Shown: piece after piece, positions 23,415 through 36,099 of the stretch | Position numbering within the stretch: the first letter of the stretch is position 1 | How the letters are laid out: every line of letters begins with the position of its first letter | NCBI RefSeq assembly: GCF_000004195.4 | Contig: NC_030683.2 | Location: 72,821,764-72,885,763, forward strand | Direction of reading: 5' to 3' | Source of the DNA: Xenopus tropicalis | Taxonomy: Eukaryota > Chordata > Amphibia > Anura > Pipidae | Length of the DNA: 64,000 bases | Notes under the pieces: generated by a model | What the model was told of the DNA's origin: nothing | The model's input: the letters and a program-made list of their open reading frames with translations, nothing else | Database searches by the model: none | Position numbers and translations under genes: made by a program

Positions 23415-25765
23415 TAATAGTATAACAATATTAAAAACATATTTCTTATACACATATTTTAAAATACCACTATAATTTGCATTATTTCACTTTACATTTG
23501 TGATAATGTGGGAACATGCATTACCTCATCAGAAACAACAATACCAAAGTTATGGAGCATTTTGAAGTCCACAACAGGATGAAATACATTTTTATTGGTG
23601 TAACGTTTTGGCATGTGTTGGGGCTTTCATCAGGGGACTGGCATCCGTCTCATGAACACATGTGCTATGATTTAGGCATCTGTATTTGCCAGTGCAAAGA
23701 TATAGTTATAATTACAGTGAATGATCATTTCTTGCATAATGCTCTTCCTCTCTCTGAAAACTGGAAGATGGTGAAATATTAAAGTTTCTTACAATCAATC
23801 TGTTATCCTTTCAGGAAAGGTTACAGCTTGCAAATACGCGGGTAGAAATAAGTGCTCACTCCCTTTTTACACTATGGAACATCACTAATTTATTTGAAAG
23901 ATTGGGCACTTTGTTAACAAGCGACTACTGCACCTCTAGGAAACATCCCCGGCATTATGCTGAGACAGGCAGTTTCACTAAATATGCTGTATATGAATTA
24001 TAAATGACAATAACATAAGGAGATTATAATGTCATACACAACAAAACACAAGCAGTGAGGAGAAATTAGCAGCTATGGCTCAAAGTACTGTGTTTACATT
24101 CACTTTTTCTCCAATAGAATATTCTGGCTATTTTGTAAAATACAGAAAACAACTTTATCTTAAATAAAATATTGAGAACACACTGACTATACACGCTTGT
24201 TATGCAGGTTAGAGCTTCTTAATATAGGATGCAAAATGCCAGCCTACCAGAAGGCAACTTCCTTTCATTTTTATGGATTTCGGGAGTCATTTTTGGTCTA
24301 GGGGAATAATAAGACTTTTATGAAATAAGGGATTTAATATAACCTGTTGATAAAAGCCCTTCCTAATTGTGCAGATAGTCTATGGATAGAACCCCCACTC
24401 TCCGACCACCAGCACTGTCCCAAATATGCAACCATATTGCTCAAAGTGCCTGCATCGTGAGCACATATTGCCAAAGCCCCCACAGCATGAAATGGTTGAA
24501 TATTAGTGATTTTTCTCAGAAATCTTATTCAACTCTGAGAAAAGTCAGGACTTGCAGGAACTAGATGTAGGTGTGCACTAATCAGTCCTCTATGAGATAA
24601 AATACTTCTGCTCACTCACACAGACCCAAGGCCTAAGCAAAACGCTACACTGTGCTACTGTAACTGCTCGCAGCTCTGATGCAGACTGCGCCCCCCTCTC
24701 CTTTTAGCCACAATCACCACCTTTAGCAGTGCAAGTCATTATGTTTCACAAAATCTGATAAATCATCTGCTGCCAAAAACTGTTCCCAAACTGATAAATC
24801 ACCAGATATTTACGCCTTTGTTCATGAGCTTTATGCAGTATTAAAGAACAAATGTTGGAAATCCTGGGTTTATGTCAGTTCAGCATGTTTGCAATCACAC
24901 TGACGTTGTTAGCCAATATATTCATTTGCAGTGTAAATTCTTGTGGGGAGCTAATGGGAAGAGCAACTCTTTCACTTCTAGTATTTTCTCCTTTCAACCC
25001 CTACATACACTACATTGATCCAAAAGTACTCTATAAAATGTAATGGGCCTAAAACGTCATAGTATGAAGTAACCCAACAGAGCTATAGATGGGGCAGATT
25101 TATCAAAATGTTCTATTCATTCCTACGGAATTTGTAGAAGCATATTTATCAAATGATGAGTTCTATCTTTCACCCCTTGATAAACATGCTCCAAATCTCT
25201 AGAGATTTGTTCAGGACAGCAACATGAAGCATTTGTGTATAGGGCTCTATTATCCAGACTGGTATCCTATCACAAAATATGGCAGTAGATGCAGTTTTGC
25301 TGCAAATATATTTTGATTGCAGGAAATGGAATATAAAACATATTAAAAATGGTGAGAATAAGAAATATAGCCATTTATAAAGCACAGAACTTTATCTTTG
25401 CAGTTTATATACAGGATGAAATATGACAAAGGGAAAGGGCCAAGTTCTTACTGGCAAATTTATTTTATTGATTTTTGAGTTATATTGAGGGTGACCCTTC
25501 TGGGCTTAGTCTTTTGAGGGTTGTCATCTATGTTTGCTCATATAAATGATGGCTGATTTTAGCAAGTCTAGTGATTAATCTCTTTAACAATATGGTAACC
25601 CTTATTGAATTCAAATCATCCTTATATGCTATGTTGCAATGGTTGTTAAATGCTCTTAATAAATAAGCATATCCAGCATGGTGTCCCCAACTGTTGTTCC
25701 ACTGACAGTCAGAGGAGGGGAACAAATAAATAACAATAAATACACCGCTACATCAAAGATGCATG

Positions 25766-26408
25766 AGGGTTGATTCACTAAAGTCAATAAGTTTTATCTC
25801 ACCCTTTTTTGCGCTAAAATTGACTCTAAAAAATTGCGCGATTCGCTAAAATATTAACGCATGTGTTAATTTACACGCTACCGCATGCGTTAATTTGCGC
25901 CCCGGAATAACATTAACACATGATCCACAAACACTTAGACGTGCTAAATATAGCATTTGTCTGTGCGAAAATTAACACCTACTTGAGGCAGGCGGTAATT
26001 ATAGAAAAGTACAGTTCATGAGCTTTTGGCAATAAAATATGGACTTTGCAGTGTGATTTATTCAAGTATGTGTTGGCCCTAGAGTGATGCAGCCTCCGGT
26101 TTGCAGGGAAATGGTCATTTTCAGTACAGTAATTTTCCAAAAGTAATGGCATGTATGGCTAACATTGCGTGCGTTTTTTCGCACGCGGCGACTATTTGTA
26201 TGTGGTGCGTTGATTAGTGTGTGTTCCGTCAAATACTGCACGAAAATAGTCTTCGCGACTAAAATAACGCAAGCAGCAATGCGTGTAAATTAACGCAATT
26301 ATGCTTTTAGTGAATTGTGCGTTAATTCACGAAAAATTAGACGTGATAACATTTTTAATGCACGCTATTAATAACGCACGTTTTATCGACCTTTAGTGAA
26401 TCAACCCT
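25766..26408. mobile_element. Palindromic MITE, AGGGTTGATTCACTAAA family, with an extra internal segment
   Basis: 643 bp, AGGGTTGATTCACTAAAG at one end and CTTTAGTGAATCAACCCT at the other. It shares its centre with the copy at 3179-3689. Around 26072-26168 it carries about 96 bp ('ggccctagagtgatgcagcc' onward) that breaks 'agtatgtg|cgttttttcgc' of the shorter copy. The extra segment may be an acquired fragment or a secondary insertion. The site is empty in unit A. Confidence 0.88.
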
Positions 26409-26438
26409 AAGGTGTTTAATAGAGGCAGGAGGAAGTGT

Positions 26439-26441
<3 letters not shown>

Positions 26442-26481
<40 letters not shown>
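26442..26481. repeat. AT dinucleotide microsatellite
   Basis: An AT run expanded relative to the short 'atatatatata' at about 16348 in unit A. Confidence 0.9.
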
Positions 26482-26487
<6 letters not shown>

Positions 26488-27806
26488 CATATTTATAAAG
26501 TGCAATGCTACCACTACTGTTAATGATATAGGGGATAATGTACCCTGATTGTATATTAAAAGGCTATTAGAAACCCCTGAACTGTGCTATTACCATATAA
26601 AGGCACAAGGAAAACCAGTCAAGGAAATCCAAGGCCACTTCTATTACCCTTTATAGTTTCTATCAAGCAGTAGATTATACATTTGAATGCATGACTACTT
26701 GTTTTGAGTAAATTACATCCAAAAACACAATACTTATTCATATTAAATACAGATGTATATTATTCACGTCAAAAAGACCATGTTGGTTTCATTCAGTTGA
26801 TGTACACACACATAAATGTTCATTTGGCAGTTTTCAGTGTAAGGGTTAAAATAACAGTAGACATGTTTGGAATGATTTGTTTTTGGCAGTACATAGTATA
26901 TAGCAGATACATTTAAATCAGATGCACAGCTGAGCCTTGCAGCACAAGTCCATTATTTGTAAGTGCAGATCCAACCTGTAAAAGTTTAATTGTTGACCTT
27001 TCATGCAGGAGGAGTTCATATGGACAAATTCAGTCTTCTCATCAGTCTCAAATCCTTGTAATAGTATCAACTTTTTTGCTTCTCTTTTGACTGAATTGTG
27101 GATGAATTACATTTTACAGGAGACTAAATATGCATACAGTTAAAACTTGTTGGCTTAATGATTACTTTTTCCCCATTATTTTTACTCTCTTACATTAAGA
27201 AGGAAACTGTACAGCAGTGATATGGACATTAGAGTAATCCTTTAATAGAAATCTATGTAAAATGCTTTCAGCATAGTATGATGGCACAAGCTACCTTAGG
27301 AAATACAATAAAATCCTATAGGAAAGAGGAGAAGGCATATAAAGAGTTTTATTTGCATAAAGAAAAGAAATACTTTAATACATTTTTACTGGTAAAGGAT
27401 ATTAATCACATTGCCCTCTTGCTCTTTCTTCATATATAGATACATTTTTTAAATAAAAACACTGAAAACCAAATGCATGTTCACAGTTTGCTAAATAAAC
27501 AGAACTCACAGAACTTCAGTTGTTGACACTCCAGCCTTTCCCAGGAATGGCCTTAGAATTGTCACCTTAAATAAACGATTCACAAGAATGGCTCTGTGAG
27601 TGCTGCCTGCTTTGGGAACTGTTTACATTTACAAAGATTTCGACCTAAAATATGAGTAATGTTACTGTTGTGTTGACAGCATTGATGGAAACTAAAAGTA
27701 TTCTAGATCCTAGTCAGGGCAATACAGTTAACACTTGTACGCTAGTTAATTAAGGATATATAGCCCACAAAATAATTACAGCATTGTAGTAAATGTAATG
27801 AGAGCG

Positions 27807-28298
27807 GTGTTAGTAAATTGTTCTTAGTGTTTTTATTTGAACGCACATGGTGCAGTTTTCCTGCCCTAGAGTTTCCTTGGCTGTCATGCCTAACAGGTTC
27901 CATTACTTTCAAAAAGTGAAATAAAAATGCTATGAAACAGTAATGGGTTGCTGTCATCTCCGGCAGGAGCTGCTAACTCCCAAACACAAGGGGTGTCGAA
28001 GCATTGTAGCAGTAATTGGATTGGTGGTGTACTGGGAAAACACATTATATACTTTGTGGTTAATAAGGGCTGTTGATTGAAGAGAGACTTTTGGAAAGCA
28101 AAACCTTTGGCACACAAGTGCCTTTTGTCCTAGCATTTTTATATTTTCACTTATGCTTGAGCAGCATTCAGTGAATGGCTGGCATCTATCGGAAGCAGAT
28201 TATGTACTGAACAACAGGTTGGAAAACAGTATAATCCATTAATTGCACTAACTACTGACCAAGAGTTCATGTGCATTTCCTTAAAATGGGGTAACATT
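27807..28298. promoter_or_regulatory. Candidate intronic enhancer, copy B (invariant block)
   Basis: Counterpart of 17605-18090 with no substitutions seen by eye and two small insertions totalling 6 bp. Regulatory function is inferred only from constraint and position in intron 1 of a developmental transcription factor. Confidence 0.4.
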
Positions 28299-30650
28299 TT
28301 GCATATTGATTGAAACATACCAGTTGATGGAACCGGACACCCTCAGTTTTCTGACATAAAGGCACATGGGCCTGGTTACTTGATAACTTTATATAAGATT
28401 AACATTTTTAACCTGAGTGGGAGCCCAAGATGCACACCTTACTTGCACCTTATTGCTATACAGTAAATCAATGAGCTATTTGCTGTGATTGGTATATTGC
28501 AAACAGAAATAATGAAATCAATGCTTGGTTTGGTTGGTATGACTTACCATTGTACCCACCTCTTCGTGTGAATTGCGTTAGGATGCACTTTTCACACAAA
28601 TATTTACAAATGGCTCACAAATCAGATGAATGTTTGCATGGATGGATGAAAATATTTTAGTGTTGTGTTACATTTATAAATGAGCCCCACTCTCTCTGGT
28701 TTATCTACCAGAGTGAAAAAATCAGAAGGCTTTAAGCAGTGTGAATATAAACAGTGGTCTTTAAAACTATATAGTTTACAATATTAAAGTATAAAAAATT
28801 AGATGTTATAATAAAAGGGGTCAATCCTGTGTTAGTAGTGTCACTTTAAGGAAAAAAATCAAACAGAATTGTTCTTTTGAAATTAGCCTTAGTCAGGGAA
28901 GCATTCTTGCTATTATGTGACTGGATAAAAAGCAGAGAGGGGAACCGAGATTTGGCTTTAACAATTTGCATTGTAGGTTTTTGCTTATCCTAAATAAAAA
29001 TTACAATATTTGTTTGTTGTGCATACAGGAGGGCACTTGTACCAAAGAGAGGTCATATAGTAGTAGCTTTCTTTCAGGCTTAATATGAGTTTTTGTCTAA
29101 TTTCAATTGAATAATGCTGAAAATGTATTTATATGAACTGAGATGTCGGGGTCTATATATAATTATAATTAAAGGCATTTCATGGCCTCCCTTTTCTAGA
29201 CTTGAACAGTTTTAGATTAGTTTAATGCTTAAAATATTAGTATTATAAAGAAGATATTGTATATTTAGTAAGGAAAGAAATTCAAGCTCAGTTTTGTAAT
29301 TATTTTCTTTAAGGACTTTCAATATCACACATCTCACTCATCTATATTACAAAGCACCAATATGAGCAAAAATAACACATTTTTATTTTATGTTTTCCTA
29401 GTCTAAAGCATGCTATTTCCTGAAGTAGCTGGTATCCTTATCCCCAACATTCATTTCTAAATAAATCCCACCTTTGCTGAACAAATGCCCCTAGGGAATT
29501 ACATAGAAAGTTAGAACATGACGTTAGAATAGAACAAGACTAGTATACATCTGGTGAATAAAGCTAAATGCACTATTGCAAATAGGTGTTGTTTTTCCTC
29601 CCTGTATATAATATGGGCAGGTTTATTACAATTTGAACTGACATTACATTTTATTATTATTATCTATATTAACAGTTTCCCAACTGATAGGAAAATCAGT
29701 GGACAGGAAAGTATCATCAAACTGGCACATTCATTAAAACCTTTACATGTACCAATTTATCAGAACTAAACTGCTCTGAGCGGTTGATTCTAGCGGCCGT
29801 GCTAGTTATAACACATAAATCCCCAAAATACACAGAGCCATGCTCTTCTATGTGTGACATGGAAAATTATTTACGAACCTGAACCTATCATTATTATTTT
29901 ATTTTATTTTTTTTTACAAATTTTTTATTGCTTATTAAAAAAGTGAAAAAAAACCCAACAACATAGATCATAAATCTGATTTTTTAGTTTTTTTATTAAA
30001 AGAGAATGTTGCTGAATTTGGTTAATTTAAAAGCCAACACATCTAAATTCTGAAAAACATTTTGATAGAGGGGCTCTATGATGTTTTCCGCTGGAATGAA
30101 TCCATTATTTATCTATGGCCATGTAAATGTATTGGGCTGGATTTACAATTTTGCGCTAGCCTGCAGCCCCACAGCTGATGTGGTAACCTTGACCACATCT
30201 GTTTGTATACAGGCTTATACAATAGTCTAAATACAAAAAATATATCTATATATACATAATATGCATAATACACACTCTCATATATGCACTTACAGTTTTG
30301 AAGTTCCACAAATATATTTATCCCGGGTGCAAGGTAAATAGTTTAAATATCAAAAAAAAGACCAGCAACACCGGGTTTATTGCAAAAATTAGTTGTGTAT
30401 TAAAAAAATGCATGAACAGCAATGCATTTTTTAATAATCTTTTGCAATAAACTCAGTGTTGCAGGTCTTATTTTTTTATATATATATATACACAGTATAT
30501 ATATAGCTACATATTATTCAAGGTTTAAAAAAAAAGATCCAGTAGGCTTAAACATTTCATCAAATAATTCCTTCTTAACTTTTAAATGATCCAGAGTTGC
30601 TAACAATCATAGCAGTGCCTGTATTGTTATTATACAGTAGTTTACATATT

Positions 30651-30655
<5 letters not shown>

Positions 30656-30712
<57 letters not shown>

Positions 30713-30713
30713 C
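30656..30713. repeat. (AAT)n microsatellite
   Basis: About nineteen AAT/ATA units, compared with a handful at the matching place in unit A (about 20456-20476). Confidence 0.95.
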
Positions 30714-31390
30714 TAATAAAACAAAAATTTAATTGTAAAATACTGTAACTATATTTTATATTTCAGGCTCAATTTTGTATAATGAGTGTAATTTATTAAT
30801 ATGTTCAAATAATGATTTTTACTATATGTAATCAATTTATGGAAACTGTTTTTTTTTTTACATTTACCCCATAGATAATTGCTCCCGGTTGTTTATTTTA
30901 TATGGAGAGCTGACAATAAATTTTGGTTAAACGTATCACAATTTCTTTCATTTAGATCTATGCAATAGCAGTTGATTCATTAAGTATGGTATTCAAAATT
31001 ATATTAACCGAGTACTAATTTTATCTCAGTTCTAAAGGCAGGTGGCAGAAATGTTGCCAAATAGCAATAATGTGGAGTTTAACCCTTTCAAAACTGAGAG
31101 GTTTTTATTTGGAGTGATAGGTAGTATTAAGTCCTGTATGAATATTATATTTAAACATTGATTTTTTAAATATGCTTAAGGCTGTATGGTAATTAGTCAT
31201 ATCATTTCTGGCAGGTTTGTGAAAATGTATGCATCCTGAAATTTGATCTGATTTTTATTTTTTAGTTAGAAAAGGCATTACTGAATGGGATTTATCTATG
31301 TAAATTTATAAAGAAAATGTTTGTGCAGTACTGATAAGGATAGTATGTATAAAAATAAAACAAAATTAACTTAATCACTAAAAGAAATTG

Positions 31391-31395
<5 letters not shown>

Positions 31396-31428
<33 letters not shown>

Positions 31429-31458
31429 TGTATATATATATATATTATATATATATAT
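31396..31458. repeat. AT dinucleotide run
   Basis: Left part of an AT microsatellite interrupted by foreign sequence. The run continues at 31757-31797. Confidence 0.9.
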
Positions 31459-31751
31459 CAATCCAAATGGTGTCCGCACTCCAAGGCTCAATATTCTGCG
31501 GGGTGCTGGCCAAAATTATGTCTGTATAGAAAATAATCATCTGTGGCCAGCACACCCTTCAATGTTTCATCAAAAATTTTTTTATTGTAGATATATTGTT
31601 AAAACCAATGTTTCGGTCTTTATTAGGACCTTTCTCAAGGATCATCCTTGAAAAAAGGTCCTAATAAGGACTGAAACGTTGGTTTTAACAATATATCTAC
31701 AATAAAAAAAATTTTGATGAAACATTGAAGGGTGTGCTGGCCACAGATGAT

Positions 31752-31757
<6 letters not shown>
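31459..31757. mobile_element. Insertion in an AT run containing a 226-bp near-perfect inverted repeat
   Basis: The arms are 31531-31642 and 31644-31756, meeting at CAAGGATCATCCTTG with one central base. Both arms carry a stem-loop followed by GAAAC: right arm GGTCCTAATAAGGACTGAAAC, left arm the same on the other strand. At the outer edge each arm has 'ctgtggccagcacacc'. Unit A has only an uninterrupted AT run here. It looks like a head-to-head duplicate of a retroelement end, but I cannot name the family. The 87-codon open frame that crosses it is chance. Confidence 0.7.

Positions 31758-31797
<40 letters not shown>
31757..31797. repeat. AT dinucleotide run
   Basis: Right part of the AT microsatellite split by the inverted-repeat insertion. 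Confidence 0.9.
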
Positions 31798-31800
<3 letters not shown>

Positions 31801-32402
31801 CTGTGAATACTTTCACTTTACTATGCTATCACCTACTAAAGCATAGATTAAACATTGCATATAAATAAGTTAGTCGGTTTTTGTATTCATTAAAGTGTTT
31901 ACAGCCTTTAAAAAAAGAGAAGTAGTGGGAGTGAGATCTGATGTAACAAAGTCACACATACACACACCCCTTTGCTATACAGGCAAACAAGGGCAGCAGC
32001 TTTACAGGAGCCTATATAGAAAGAAAACTGATAAATATGTAATTGCAGTCTGTGTATGAGCTGACTGTCCTGCGCATGGGCTTATCAGAGATAGGAAAGG
32101 GGAGGAATCAGGCCTGGGCATAGGGTCTTGAACACCGATACAGATTCATATTGACCAATACTTATTAAAGTGATTGAACAGATTGATTCCTAAATACATC
32201 TGGTCAAAACAAATCACATTCTAGGAATTTTACAGAAAAAGTTCAGGATTCCGCATTTTGAAATTTGAAATAGTATTTGATTTTATCCTTGTGGAGAAAG
32301 GAGTATAGTAAAGTAACTGCTTCTTATAAATTGTCTTTTTCCCTTAGACCTTCCTCTTACTGCCTAGTATATATGTTTACATCATCAATGCATATTTTCT
32401 GA

Positions 32403-32592
32403 AATTAGTATTAGTATTTAAGTGTGAATTTAGAGCTCACCACAGAAAAATTCACCAACTCCCAATTTATTCGTATAGGAGTATTTATCAATGGGTGAAA
32501 GTTTTTCTAAAAATCCCATATGTGTGAATATAAAATGGATGAATTTTTCTGTGGTGAGCTTTAATCTCACATTTCTTAATCTGCCCCTAAAC
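32403..32592. mobile_element. MITE fragment ending GGGGCAGATT with a perfect 20-bp inverted repeat
   Basis: AGCTCACCACAGAAAAATTC at 32434-32453 is the exact reverse complement of 32541-32560. The right end, 'aatctgcccctaa', matches the termini of the GGGGCWGATTTA group. A diverged relative is at 38336-38507, with 'cttatcacagaaaaattt' and 'ttctgtggtgagct'. Non-coding. Confidence 0.65.
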
Positions 32593-32602
32593 TAACTAAA
32601 GC

Positions 32603-32977
32603 TAAAGCCATACACGCACCAATATAATCGTATAAAACAATGTTTCATACAATTTTCAGACTGTGTGGGCTCCAAATTATCATCTGTTTAGTTGAGTGTA
32701 CAGGTTAGAAAATTTCAGTTGGATAAGGAAATCTATGCATGTATTGTGTATCTAATGATATCCTTGGGTGACCTACACTGAATTTATGGCACGTCACTTT
32801 CGTACAGTTGGTGTCTGCCAATTGTTTAATGTTCAGAACATCCTTTTGTTATTTTTAGTACATTATCCTATAATTTCAATCTGAATGTTAGTTTTAGATC
32901 ATTGCATTTAAACACATGATTGATATCTGAGCATTCGTCAAAAGAAGACTAAAATCTGAACTTGTATGGCCATCTTA
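32603..32977. mobile_element. MITE with TAAAGCCATACA termini
   Basis: The left end TAAAGCCATACACGCACC is mirrored by 'cttgtatggccatcttaa' at the right. The interior is AT-rich with degenerate pairing ('atcgtataaaac', 'cgtacagttgg'). A common Xenopus repeat type as far as I recall; this copy is decayed. Confidence 0.6.
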
Positions 32978-34602
32978 ACATGTATTGCTTCTTAAATAGG
33001 AGGCCCATATTCAGGAATCATGCTGTTAACTACAGAGATTACAGAGCATTTTGGCTTTCCTATATAACTTCAGTCAAAGAGGAGGACGAAGATCATACTG
33101 CTTTTTAGTTGTTTTTGGCTCTAGCAAAGAGGAACAAAGGACATGGAGCAAAGTTTACACATATCAGATAAAATTCTCATTGGAGGACATTAATTAAATA
33201 ATTCAAATTTTGAAAAAAGTGTTGTTGAGTACTGTTGCTTTAAGCATACCACCATTAAGTTGTTGGACGTTAGCTCCTAGCATGCTTTAACTCTTGATAA
33301 TGAGTTTGAGAATGCTGGAACTAGCAAAGCAAAATGTATGTATATAGTATGGTTTTGAAACAGTGTTTAGAACCACTTTTAATTCTACAAAAAATGTCAC
33401 ATTTAGGTATATCCTATATCCCAATTTCAGGCATAAATCATAAATTTTTTTAAGACGATCCACCTTTTTCCCCCAAGAATTTGTAATTGCAGCTGTGTGA
33501 GCACCCCACAATTGCTTCAGATGCGTCAAGGCAATTTCTTGTGCATGTGACAGCAAATCAGAAGCAAGTTGCAGCTTACATTTTCAGAGTCAAGACTGTG
33601 TCACTTCTGCCATTCTGAGTGGCATTGATAGGCATAGCATTTGCATCTATTTTAGCTCACTTGCAACTGTGTTCGCAAATTAACCTTAACCAGGAACAAT
33701 TAATAGCCTTTAAGATACTAGAAAATGTATAGCACCTGACATTTCAGCCCATAAATTAGGATTAAGAAGTAAAGATTTGACAAATAATAGCTAGCAAAGT
33801 GAATATTGCACTTGAAGCAGGTTTTTAATTGAAAGGTATATATTAGTCTATGATTATTTGGTGGCATGCTTCAAATGCAAATTACCTTACAATTACTTTT
33901 ACAACATGGAATTTAAACCAGAGGCAGACATTTAGACTGTGTACAAATGCATATGCTTTAGAGCTCTTCCAACTGTATAAAACAGAGGAAAGGTCTATAA
34001 ATTCTGGGAGATGATTAAGTTAAAATATTGCAGTGACCAAATGGCACTGATAGCTTTGCTGCTTATAGTCACTGTAAGAATGACGTTTCTCTTGTTTTGC
34101 TGCTAAGTAATCTTTTTTTTATAGACTTCAGTAGAAGTCTGACTATAAATTAGTTAATTGTTTTAATCAACTATAAGAGTTCTTTATCATTGGTTTAATT
34201 TATGAATGCCCTAAATGCCAGAGGTACAAAATCACGCCCATTACTACACGTTTAAATAGCACCTGCACCTCTGACTCCTTATCTGGCATAAGGTAAAGAA
34301 CAAAATTGTGACAAATTCAAAAAGCACTTGCATTTGGGGTATACATGTGCTCTCTACCCTTTACTGGCTTATAAATCTGGTACAGGATTCCGAGTGAAGC
34401 ACCACAGACCCGAGGCTGCCCTATCGTAACTGCTTGCCATAGGAGGGCAGGATCACTGCCACAGACCACTGACCCTGAAGGTGGAGTAGGGCACAAAATG
34501 CAATTATCATGGTGGCTTGCACTTTATTTTTGCACTTTTCACCCTGCCTTGCTAGCAATAAACAAGCCCTCATATTTAATTTCTAAGTGTTATACCTTTC
34601 CC
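32978..34602 (+). other. barx2: Single-copy intron 1 sequence
   Basis: No repeat boundary, exon or RNA gene recognised. It contains scattered homeodomain-like TAAT sites, as expected by base composition. Confidence 0.5.
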
Positions 34603-35098
34603 TTCAAGGAGACATATAGGATAAATGAAAAAAAAATCAAATCTTATAGGCACTTATGAATAATATATGATGCTGGTTTCACTTTGGTCAAAAATGAATA
34701 CTATCTGTAAAACTAGGCCATTTATAGGAGCTCCCTATAGATCCTCTCAGGTCCCTGTCTGTGTTTCAAACAAAGGGTGTGCGGACCCTGCTAGAAGCAC
34801 AGTAGGAGAGGGATAGCCCTGCAGTCACACAAGCAAAGACATGCTTTAGTTCCCTATTAGGTCAGCCTAGTTGCTGATTGGTTCCTATCCTACAGTGCAG
34901 TGTGCTGAGCGCCGCCAGCTCCCCTGCACAGCCTGGGAAAGGAACCAGCAGGAAGTGGAACAGCTGGGCGGGACTAGTGGTGTTTTGGGGGAACATTTCA
35001 ATAAATGAGCCTGAAGACTATTTTTAAAGCATTTATTTATTTAGATGAGTACAATTCATTGGCACAATATTGTTTTTCACACAATATGTCCCCTTTAA
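34603..35098. mobile_element. T2/Kolobok-like MITE
   Basis: 496 bp with ends TTCAAGGAGACATAT and ATATGTCCCCTTTAA, i.e. the TTAAAGGRR-type terminus with one change at the left. The interior has a GC-rich patch ('gagcgccgccagctcccc'). Known T2 elements target TTAA. Non-coding. Confidence 0.75.
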
Positions 35099-36099
35099 AT
35101 CTACAGCATCTAAATATGTTTTGAAAAGATAAAACATGTGTTTATATCTAAATAGTTTTTATTAATTTCATGGTGCAGGACCTTTCCAGCAACCTGTGCA
35201 TTATAGGTCTTACAATGTTGCTACATTCATTAAAGCACAACTAAATGTTGTGGGTTGGACTGAATCCAGTTTTCAGGGCATTTCTCTAAAGGTATGGCAA
35301 TTATAAACATACCTGAAAACTTGTGTACACATACATTTTCACATTAGGCTTCTGTTATGTGCCTCATGTCTGTACTAATATGTTTTCAAATTGGTATCTG
35401 ATTGGGATTGCATCACTGAATCTAAAATCAGGTAAGGCCCACCCACCCCATCTATCTTCTCCCAGCAGCTGTTGCAGAGCACAGTTGCTACTTGCCTAAT
35501 GGATGAAGCCAAACTGATAGTATCATACAAATGTATTACTAAACATTAAGTAGTTTTGCTTGAAATGGTATTTTGTATGCCTTTACATAGAGCATAGAGT
35601 GTATGCTTTGTTAATATATTATTCTTTTTGGTTTATTTTTATGTAACTCTTAATGGCTTTGGAGTGATGTTGGATCCAGTGACAGAAAGGAGCAAACTAT
35701 TCAGATGTATATGGGGACAGACTACCAAGTGGTCCAGGAAATTCATTTCTTTTAATATCCCCTAAACTGGAGTGGGTATTTTTATTGTGACACTATTAAA
35801 GTTGTCCATGGTGTATATTGTGGAGAATTATATAATCTGTTATAATCTGTGTTATAGGTGGGCATTGACATCTAACATAGAAAGGAACACATGAAGGACT
35901 TTCACGCACTGTTAGTGTTCCATCACAGGGGGGACATATATATCTCATATAACAAAGCATCTTGTGTGTTAATACTGTCACACATATATACTAAACATAA
36001 TGTTTAGCTGGTTCACCACATGTGATAAACTATGTGAAAGGTAGATTGTCCCAAGTTGGGCCTAGTTTAAAGTTATAGGTAATAGGTTACAATTGTCCT

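Larger units (their letters stand above)
21498..32007 (+). repeat. Tandem segmental duplication, unit B (second proximal promoter, exon 1B, 5' intron 1)
   Basis: A second head-to-tail copy, about 1.4 kb longer than unit A. Unit-specific additions are the MITEs at 23088-23414 and 25766-26408, small segments (59 bp at 24118-24176, about 60 bp near 25217, about 70 bp near 26975), about 300 bp at 30293-30600, a longer AAT run and an inverted repeat inside an AT run at 31459-31757. The junction 'gctttacag|ccggggagag' joins the end of A to the start of B with no more than a base or so of shared sequence. Beyond 32007 there is no further copy. Confidence 0.92.

Noticed and set aside
31388..31651. 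87-codon frame rich in Tyr/Ile
   Set aside because: Translation of an AT microsatellite and a repeat arm.
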